This document shows positions 58,533-64,000 of a stretch of 64,000 bases of DNA, piece after piece. How positions within the stretch are numbered: the first letter of the stretch is position 1; each line of letters opens with the position of its first letter. Origin of the DNA: Campylobacter volucris (GTDB lineage Bacteria; Campylobacterota; Campylobacteria; Campylobacterales; Campylobacteraceae); NCBI RefSeq assembly GCF_008245045.1, contig NZ_CP043428.1, positions 1,178,001 to 1,242,000 on the forward strand. Direction: 5' to 3'. The notes beneath the pieces were generated by a model. It saw only the letters and a list, made by a program, of their open reading frames with translations, was not told where the DNA came from and did not search any database. Made by a program: the position numbers and the translations under genes.

Positions 58533-59380
58533 AAGTAGATATTTGTAAAATTTTTAAAAACAAACATAATGATTTTAAACTCCAAGCTAAATTTGAGATC
58601 CAACAAGGAGAGTTTTTAGCTATTTTTGGCAAAAGCGGGAGTGGAAAAACTACACTTTTAAGAGTCATAGCTGGATTTGAAAAGGCTTTGGGATTTTGTG
58701 AGTTTAATAATGAAATTTTTTTCAATCAAAAGCAATTTTTAAACATACAAAAAAGAAATATAGGCTTTTTGTTTCAAGATTATGCTTTGTTTGAAAATAT
58801 GAATGTAGAACAAAACTTACTTTTTGCAAAAAATGATCAAAAATTTGCTAATGAGCTCTTAGAGCTTTTAAATTTAAACTCTCATAGAAAAAATCATATT
58901 TTAGAGCTAAGCGGTGGTCAAAAACAACGCGTAGCATTAGCAAGAGCTTTAATGAGAAAACCAAAACTTTTGCTTTTAGATGAACCTTTTAGCGCTTTAG
59001 ATAATGAGATTAAGCTTAATTTGCATGATTATCTTTTAAATATCCATAAAATTTATAATATCACTACTATTTTAATTACTCACGATGTAAGCGAAGCATA
59101 TAAACTAGCTAATAAAGTAATTATTTTAGATCAAGGTCAAATCATCAAACAAGGAAATCCAAGTGAAGTTTTTTTAAAAACCCAAGGTTCTCAAAAATTT
59201 GCAATCAAAGCAAGAATTTTAAAACTCCAACCGCAAGATAGCATTATAGTTGCCATACTTAGCATAGGAAGCCAAATCACACAAATTGCTCTTAGTCCAT
59301 TAGAAGCTCAAAATTTAAAAGAAAATGATGAAGTGATTATAAGTCAAAAAGCTTTTGGGTTAAATTTAATCAAAATATAA
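58526..59380 (+). CDS. modC: Molybdate ABC transporter ATP-binding protein
   Basis: This 284-residue ABC ATPase has Walker A FGKSGSGKTTLLR, Q-loop NIGFLFQDYALFENM, signature ELSGGQKQRVALA, Walker B LLLLDEPFSALD and switch ITHDVSEAY. Residues beyond 225 form a shortened TOBE-like tail. It overlaps the Mop-like gene by seven bases. ModC normally energises ModB, which is not encoded in this operon. Confidence 0.88.
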   Translation: MLKVDICKIFKNKHNDFKLQAKFEIQQGEFLAIFGKSGSGKTTLLRVIAGFEKALGFCEFNNEIFFNQKQFLNIQKRNIGFLFQDYALFENMNVEQNLLFAKNDQKFANELLELLNLNSHRKNHILELSGGQKQRVALARALMRKPKLLLLDEPFSALDNEIKLNLHDYLLNIHKIYNITTILITHDVSEAYKLANKVIILDQGQIIKQGNPSEVFLKTQGSQKFAIKARILKLQPQDSIIVAILSIGSQITQIALSPLEAQNLKENDEVIISQKAFGLNLIKI

Positions 59381-59421
59381 AAACTATTGGATAAAATATT
59401 TAAAATAATTTTGGATAATGA

Positions 59422-59532
59422 ATGTTTTATGGATTTTTTATTTTAAAATTTTTTATTAATCTATGGACAAAATGGAAAATAAGATTGTCTTATGGTTATT
59501 TTATAACTCCAACTGCACCACCTATTTTTTAA
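59422..59532 (+). other. Leader region with tiny ORF and hairpins upstream of the SMR gene
   Basis: The 190-base gap between modC and the SMR gene holds a 36-codon ORF starting MFYGFFILKFF and ending TPTAPPIF, without a good ribosome-binding site. Within it, short inverted repeats (ATAAGA/TCTTAT and GTTAT/ATAAC) follow one another, and an AATATTTT/AAAATATT stem lies just before the SMR ribosome-binding site. It could be a regulatory leader or a gene remnant. I see no known riboswitch consensus. Confidence 0.3.
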
Positions 59533-59570
59533 TATTTTTAAAACTTATAAAATATTAAAAAAGGATATTA

Positions 59571-59888
59571 ATGTTACATTGGATAATTTTAGCATTTAGC
59601 ATAATCTTAGAAGTTATTGCAACAAGCTCTATGAAATATGCAAGTATAAGTAAAAATAATTATTATTTGATTATTTTTGGGATATGTTTTTGCTTATCTT
59701 TAACAGGTTTGTTTTATACTCTTAAAAAAATTGATTTAAGTATAGCTTATGCAATTTGGGCTGGATGTGGCGTAGCTCTTATAAGCATAGTGGGATTTTT
59801 TATTTTTAAAGAAATCGTTACGATTAATAAAATTATTTTCATCACTTTAATTGTTATAGGAGTGGTAGGATTAAAACTTAGTGCTTAA
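59571..59888 (+). CDS. Small multidrug resistance (SMR) family transporter
   Basis: This 105-residue protein has four membrane helices. The essential glutamate is in helix 1 (ILAFSIILEVIATSSMKYA, E13), and LSIAYAIWAGCGVALISIVGFFIFKE carries the conserved tryptophan and glycines. It extrudes small cations, possibly quaternary compounds or guanidinium. C. jejuni has two adjacent SMR genes at Cj0309-Cj0310; only one is here, suggesting a homodimer. An AAGGA site precedes the ATG. Confidence 0.88.
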   Translation: MLHWIILAFSIILEVIATSSMKYASISKNNYYLIIFGICFCLSLTGLFYTLKKIDLSIAYAIWAGCGVALISIVGFFIFKEIVTINKIIFITLIVIGVVGLKLSA

Positions 59889-59906
59889 GCTTTTAGCTTA
59901 AAGCAC
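59881..59906. terminator. Hairpin between the SMR and ferredoxin genes
   Basis: GTGCTTAAGC pairs with GCTTAAAGCAC (one bulged base) around a TTTTA loop. It covers the stop codons of two convergent genes. Confidence 0.65.
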
Positions 59907-61544
59907 ATTCATATTTTCAATCATCACTTTAGCTTTGCATTCACTACAACAATATAAAGTTTTAATCTTAGCATCATCACCTAAAAATTTTGGCTTCATG
60001 ATGCTAGCTATTTTTTCAATAGCTTTTTTAGTGGCAAATTCCTTGCCGCACTCTATACAGGCAAAAAGTTCATCTTGAGCTAAAATCATAAAAGAAAAAT
60101 AATCTTTTTCCAAATCTATCCCACTTCTTTGAAGCACCAAGGTGTCTTTTTCAGCACAACTTGCTTCACAATATCCACAGGTTGTGCATAAGCTTGCATT
60201 AAATTTCAAAGAATTATCCTTAGTATCAGCCACCAAAGCTCCTACATTACAAGAACCCACACAGGCTAAACACAAGGTGCAAGTATTTGTATTGATAGAA
60301 ATTTTTCCATAGCGTATCCATTCTTTACTTGCGATATTTCCTAAATTTTCATCTTTGATTAATTCTCTTAATCTCACTGCAAAATCTTCTCTTTTTAACA
60401 AAGAAGAATTATCAATCATAAATTTTAAATTAGGTATGAAGCTAACTTGATTTAAAGCTTGTTCAAGATCTTTTTTAGAATGAGCCAAAAATATACCTTT
60501 TTGATTAAATTTTTTCTCAAAAATTTCATTTACAAGTTCCATTGCTTCTTGATTATTGATTTTTTCATCATAAACAATCATACTAGCTCCACTCGTTTGA
60601 AGCATAGCTAAAAAATGTCTTTGATCTAAAAATTGGCTAGTTTTTACTATAAAAGGCATGATATTTTCATTTAGTTTTATGTCTAAATTTTCTATTTTGA
60701 TGTTTTCTGAAATAACCAAGATAATCTTATCTTCATAAAATTTTAAAATTTCATAAAAACAATTTTTAGGCATAGGAGCATAATCAAGTGCTCCGCTTGG
60801 GCAAATACTTACACACTCCCCACAATCAATACAATCAACATGAGAAAATTCTAATTGTTTTGTTTCATCATCTTTTAAAATCGCAACACTTGGACACACC
60901 TCATCGCATTTTCCACAATGAACACTTCTTCTATGATGATATTGACAAATACTATCATCGTAACTGATATAATTTTTAAATTTATGCTTTGGAAAATTAG
61001 AATTTAAAAGCTCTAAAATATCTTTAAAATTAAAATTAGAAATGTCATAACATCCACTTTGCTTGTCAAAACTATCTTTTTTGACTTTGTATAAGAAAAA
61101 ATCACACTCTATTTCTACTTGCTCTTTATCTTTTAAAGCTATCACACAAAGCTCACCTATAGAGCCTAATACTGCTATACATTGATCATTAGAAAGTTTT
61201 AAAACTTTATATCCATTTTCTTTTAAATTTTCTATCAAGCTATCTTCATTATCATCACTAACAATAATGACATTTTTACCTACTTCTTTAGAGTATTCTA
61301 AATCAAGCCCCATATCATAAATTTTAGATCGTATCTTATATAAAGCTTCTATGGTTTTAGCCTTTTGCAAAACATTATCTTTGGAATTTTTTAAATAAAA
61401 ATTAATTTCTGGGGCGTAAATTTGTGGCTTTAAAAGTAAAGAATTTCCTATAAAAACTTCTTCTTTAAAAGACTCATCAACTATATTAATACAATCACTT
61501 AAAGGGATTAAATCTTCATTTTCTAAAAATACAAAATCTTTCAT
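59898..61544 (-). CDS. Multi-cluster 4Fe-4S ferredoxin protein (Cj1377-like)
   Basis: This 548-residue cytoplasmic protein has two pairs of 4Fe-4S motifs: CGKCDEVCP with CIDCGECVSICP (about residues 210-255), and CTLCLACVGSCN with CTTCGYCEASC (about 422-475). Near the C-terminus CIECG and CCSECK could bind another metal. The N-terminal 200 residues are unassigned. In C. jejuni it lies next to selA and selB and near formate dehydrogenase functions; a role in electron transfer to a selenoprotein is plausible. It is divergent from selA. Confidence 0.82.
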   Translation of the reverse strand: MKDFVFLENEDLIPLSDCINIVDESFKEEVFIGNSLLLKPQIYAPEINFYLKNSKDNVLQKAKTIEALYKIRSKIYDMGLDLEYSKEVGKNVIIVSDDNEDSLIENLKENGYKVLKLSNDQCIAVLGSIGELCVIALKDKEQVEIECDFFLYKVKKDSFDKQSGCYDISNFNFKDILELLNSNFPKHKFKNYISYDDSICQYHHRRSVHCGKCDEVCPSVAILKDDETKQLEFSHVDCIDCGECVSICPSGALDYAPMPKNCFYEILKFYEDKIILVISENIKIENLDIKLNENIMPFIVKTSQFLDQRHFLAMLQTSGASMIVYDEKINNQEAMELVNEIFEKKFNQKGIFLAHSKKDLEQALNQVSFIPNLKFMIDNSSLLKREDFAVRLRELIKDENLGNIASKEWIRYGKISINTNTCTLCLACVGSCNVGALVADTKDNSLKFNASLCTTCGYCEASCAEKDTLVLQRSGIDLEKDYFSFMILAQDELFACIECGKEFATKKAIEKIASIMKPKFLGDDAKIKTLYCCSECKAKVMIENMNVL

Positions 61545-61600
61545 AAAGCTTTCTTTCTACAAATTTTTAAATAATTATATAAATCTCATTATAAAAAAGT

Positions 61601-61606
61601 TATAAT
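61601..61606 (+). promoter_or_regulatory. Candidate -10 box of selAB
   Basis: TATAAT lies 27 bases before the selA ATG with an AAGG ribosome-binding site between them. Confidence 0.45.
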
Positions 61607-61632
61607 TTTGTAATTTTTTCTTAAGGTTTAAG

Positions 61633-62964
61633 ATGTACAAATTTAGAAATTTTCCCCCAATTAATGCTTTAATTAATGATAAAAGCTTAGATGTATATCC
61701 TTTATATTTAAAAAATTATTTTGCAAAATTAGTTGTTTCAAATTGTAAAAAGCAATTATCAAAAAATCCTAATTTAGAATTTTCTTTTGAAACTCTTAGT
61801 TTAAAAATCAAAGAAACAATAGATGAATTTTTAATTTCGCAACCAAAAAGTCTAATCAATGCAACAGGAGTAATCATACATACAAATTTAGGGCGTAGCA
61901 TTATAGATGAAAGTGCTTTTGATGAGATAAAAAACATCATTTGTTCGTATTCTAATTTAGAATTTAATCTTCAAAATGGAAAAAGAGGTTCAAGATATGA
62001 TGCAATTAGTGCAAATTTAAAGATATTATTTTCTTGTGAAGATTGCTTAGTGGTAAATAACAATGCTTCAGCGGTATTTTTAATTTTAAACACTCTAGCA
62101 AAAGATTACGAAGTAATTACCTCAAGAAGTGAATTAGTAGAAATTGGAGGGAGTTTTAGAGTACCTGAAGTAATCAACGCAGCAGGAGTTTTACTCAAAG
62201 AAGTTGGTACTACAAACAAAACCCACTTGAAAGATTATGAAAACGCCATCTCAGCTAATACCAAAATCATCTTAAAAACACATCGTTCTAATTTTGCTTT
62301 TAAGGGCTTTTTTGAAGAAGTTTGCTTAGAACAAATTCATACATTAGCAAAAAAGAAAAAAATAGTTTCTTATTATGATTTAGGTTCTGGTTGGTGTGAA
62401 AATTTAAACAAAACTTTGGCTAAAAATGAACCTTGCGTGAAAGATTTATTAAAACATTGTGATATTTTAAGTTTTAGCGGTGATAAACTTTTTGGATCAA
62501 CCCAAGCTGGAATCATCCTTGGAAAGAAAAAATACATACAAAAACTCAAAAAAAATCAACTTTTAAGAATGCTAAGGGTTGATAAAATTACCCTAGCTTT
62601 GTTAAATCAAACTACAAAAGCTTATTTGCAAAAAGAATATGAAAAAATTCCTACCTTAAAACTTTTAAATGATGATATAAAAACCATAGAAAAAAAAGCA
62701 TTATTTGTAAAAGAAAATATCCGCATACCTTGCGAACTTAAAAAATCAAAAAGCTTAGTAGGTGGTGGATCTATGCCTGATAAGACTTTAGAAAGCATGG
62801 TTTTAAGCTTCAAAGGAAAAGCTTTAAATTTGCAAGAAAATTTTAGAAAAAATAGCGTGATTGGACGTATTGAAAAAGATGAATTTGTATTAGATTTTCG
62901 GACTATTTTAGATAAGGATTTAAACCAACTAATTGATATTATAAAAAAGGTTTTTCATGTATAG
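61633..62964 (+). CDS. selA: Selenocysteine synthase SelA
   Basis: This 443-residue PLP enzyme converts seryl-tRNA(Sec) to selenocysteinyl-tRNA(Sec). Family motifs are LINATGVIIHTNLGRS, YSNLEFNLQNGKRGSR, NNNASAVFL and the PLP lysine segment LSFSGDKLFGSTQAGII. The final RTILDKDLNQLIDII is usual. SelB overlaps its last eight bases, so the pair is co-translated. Presence of selAB implies at least one selenoprotein, probably formate dehydrogenase. Confidence 0.95.
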   Translation: MYKFRNFPPINALINDKSLDVYPLYLKNYFAKLVVSNCKKQLSKNPNLEFSFETLSLKIKETIDEFLISQPKSLINATGVIIHTNLGRSIIDESAFDEIKNIICSYSNLEFNLQNGKRGSRYDAISANLKILFSCEDCLVVNNNASAVFLILNTLAKDYEVITSRSELVEIGGSFRVPEVINAAGVLLKEVGTTNKTHLKDYENAISANTKIILKTHRSNFAFKGFFEEVCLEQIHTLAKKKKIVSYYDLGSGWCENLNKTLAKNEPCVKDLLKHCDILSFSGDKLFGSTQAGIILGKKKYIQKLKKNQLLRMLRVDKITLALLNQTTKAYLQKEYEKIPTLKLLNDDIKTIEKKALFVKENIRIPCELKKSKSLVGGGSMPDKTLESMVLSFKGKALNLQENFRKNSVIGRIEKDEFVLDFRTILDKDLNQLIDIIKKVFHV

Positions 62965-64000
62965 TATCATCATAGGAACTGCTGGACATATTGATCATGG
63001 TAAAACCTCGCTCATTAAAGCTTTAAATGGCTTTGATGGAGATGATTTAAAAGAAGAGCAAGAAAAAAAGATCACAATTAATCTTAGTTTTTCAAATTTA
63101 AAAAATAAAGATGTAAATATTTCTTTTATAGATGTTCCTGGTCATGAAAATTTGATTAAAACTATGATTAGCGGTGCTTTTGGTTTTAGAATATGTATGT
63201 TTGTAGTAGATATTAATGAAGGCTTAAAAGCTCAAAGCATAGAGCATTTAAAAATTTTAGAATTTTTAGGAGTAAAAGATCTTATACTTGTTTTAACTAA
63301 AATAGATTTATGTGAAAATATCAATCAAAACCAACAAATACTCCTAGATGAGCTAAAAAAATACAAAATTAATATTTTAAAAATTTTTCCAACTAGCATT
63401 TATAAACAAGAAAGTATTAATACTTTAAAAACTTATCTTTTAAACTTAACTCCTAAAAAAAGTGATGAAGATTGTATCTTTAGATATTTTATCGATAGAA
63501 TTTTTTCTTTAAAAGGTATAGGCACCATAGTAACTGGTAGTTTAAATGAAGGTAAAATCAGTAAAAATGAAAAAATATATTGTCTTGAAACTCAAAAAGA
63601 CATCATAGTTAAAAATATACAAGTTCATGATGAAAGTGTGGATGAAATTAGTGCTTATAACCGCGTGGCTTTGAGTTTAAATTCAAACTATCAAGATTTA
63701 AAAAAAGGTTATATTTTAACCAAAAAAGGATTTTTTAAAAGTTTTACAAATATTGATGTGGTAATTTTTTCTAAATCAATCAAACACAAAAGCGAATTAG
63801 AATTTTGCACAGGAAGTAAAAAGATCAATGCTAAAATTTATATTATTAAAGAATTTGAAGATAAAATCTATGCAAGTTTGGAATTTGAAAAAGCTTTGGC
63901 TTTGTGTTTTAATGATAAATTTATTTTACTTCAAAATGGGCGTGTAAAAAGTGGCGGGGTTGTGTTAAATCCTGTAAGCGAACCTTTAAAAAAAGAAATG
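62957..64000 (+). CDS. selB: Selenocysteine-specific elongation factor SelB (truncated by window end)
   Basis: The ATG at 62957 lies inside the last codons of selA. The frame runs open to the window end (348 codons). G-motifs are clear: G1 GTAGHIDHGKTSL, G3 FIDVPGHENLIKTM and G4 VLTKIDLC. Domain 2 begins near FRYFIDRIFSLKGIGTIVTGS. SelB delivers selenocysteinyl-tRNA to UGA codons marked by a SECIS hairpin. The RNA-binding C-terminal winged helices lie beyond the window. Confidence 0.94.
   Translation, partial: MYSIIIGTAGHIDHGKTSLIKALNGFDGDDLKEEQEKKITINLSFSNLKNKDVNISFIDVPGHENLIKTMISGAFGFRICMFVVDINEGLKAQSIEHLKILEFLGVKDLILVLTKIDLCENINQNQQILLDELKKYKINILKIFPTSIYKQESINTLKTYLLNLTPKKSDEDCIFRYFIDRIFSLKGIGTIVTGSLNEGKISKNEKIYCLETQKDIIVKNIQVHDESVDEISAYNRVALSLNSNYQDLKKGYILTKKGFFKSFTNIDVVIFSKSIKHKSELEFCTGSKKINAKIYIIKEFEDKIYASLEFEKALALCFNDKFILLQNGRVKSGGVVLNPVSEPLKKEM

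Overview
The window comes from a thermotolerant Campylobacter of the C. lari group. The DNA is very AT-rich. Gene order is Campylobacter-like, with waaC-htrB-lgtF, wlaX-gne-pgl, cheY-prmA-ftsH-pssA, ciaB, ruvB, mla, mod and selAB blocks. The tmRNA encodes the tag ANNVKFAPAYAKAA. PglB is 712 residues long and keeps the catalytic residues at the C. lari PglB numbers (D56, R147, D154, E319, R331, W463-W464-D465, I572), but its sequence differs from the C. lari protein I remember. A sister species is therefore likelier than C. lari itself. C. jejuni comparisons (Cj numbers) are from memory.

Layout. 1-11.4 kb: the end of a glycosyltransferase, then a minus-strand legionaminic-acid / flagellin-modification operon (legB, two methyltransferases, a phase-variable acyltransferase-like gene, a tiny CxxC ORF, legI, legG, ptmE, ptmF, ptmB, ptmA and a broken maf). 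11.5-21.3 kb: an LOS-type locus with a sulfotransferase-like gene, four variable glycosyltransferases, the two-domain lgtF, htrB and waaC. 21.4-34.6 kb: wlaX, gne and the N-glycosylation operon pglK-H-J-B-A-C-D-E-F, without pglI or pglG. 34.6-39.8 kb: cheY, prmA, ftsH, a Psd-related gene, pssA and a PepSY-like membrane protein. 39.8-43.2 kb: tRNA-Ser(GCU), ciaB, a thioesterase and prs. 43.2-48.5 kb: a defence pair, a Type IIG restriction-modification enzyme followed by an AAA ATPase fused to a TOPRIM/DUF4435-like domain. 48.6-59.9 kb: tmRNA, a small conserved protein, ruvB, an AI-2E family exporter, an MFS transporter, rdgB, an RND-mlaC-mlaA lipid-transport operon, modA-(mop-like)-modC without modB, and an SMR transporter. 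59.9-64 kb: a multi-cluster ferredoxin, selA and the start of selB.

How it works together. The first 34 kb is almost entirely surface-glycan biology. It makes CMP-legionaminic-acid-type sugars for flagellin (and possibly LOS), builds the LOS core, and makes and transfers the N-glycan. Several genes there carry contingency features: poly-G tracts, a 320-bp perfect repeat inside two methyltransferase genes, and mosaic paralogous glycosyltransferases. The rest is mainly conserved housekeeping. The main accessory insertion is the restriction/ATPase pair directly downstream of the tmRNA gene; its ATPase has the architecture expected of a single-protein (merged) PARIS-like defence gene. No gene-free stretch longer than 300 bases is present, and no CRISPR array, rRNA or transposase was seen.
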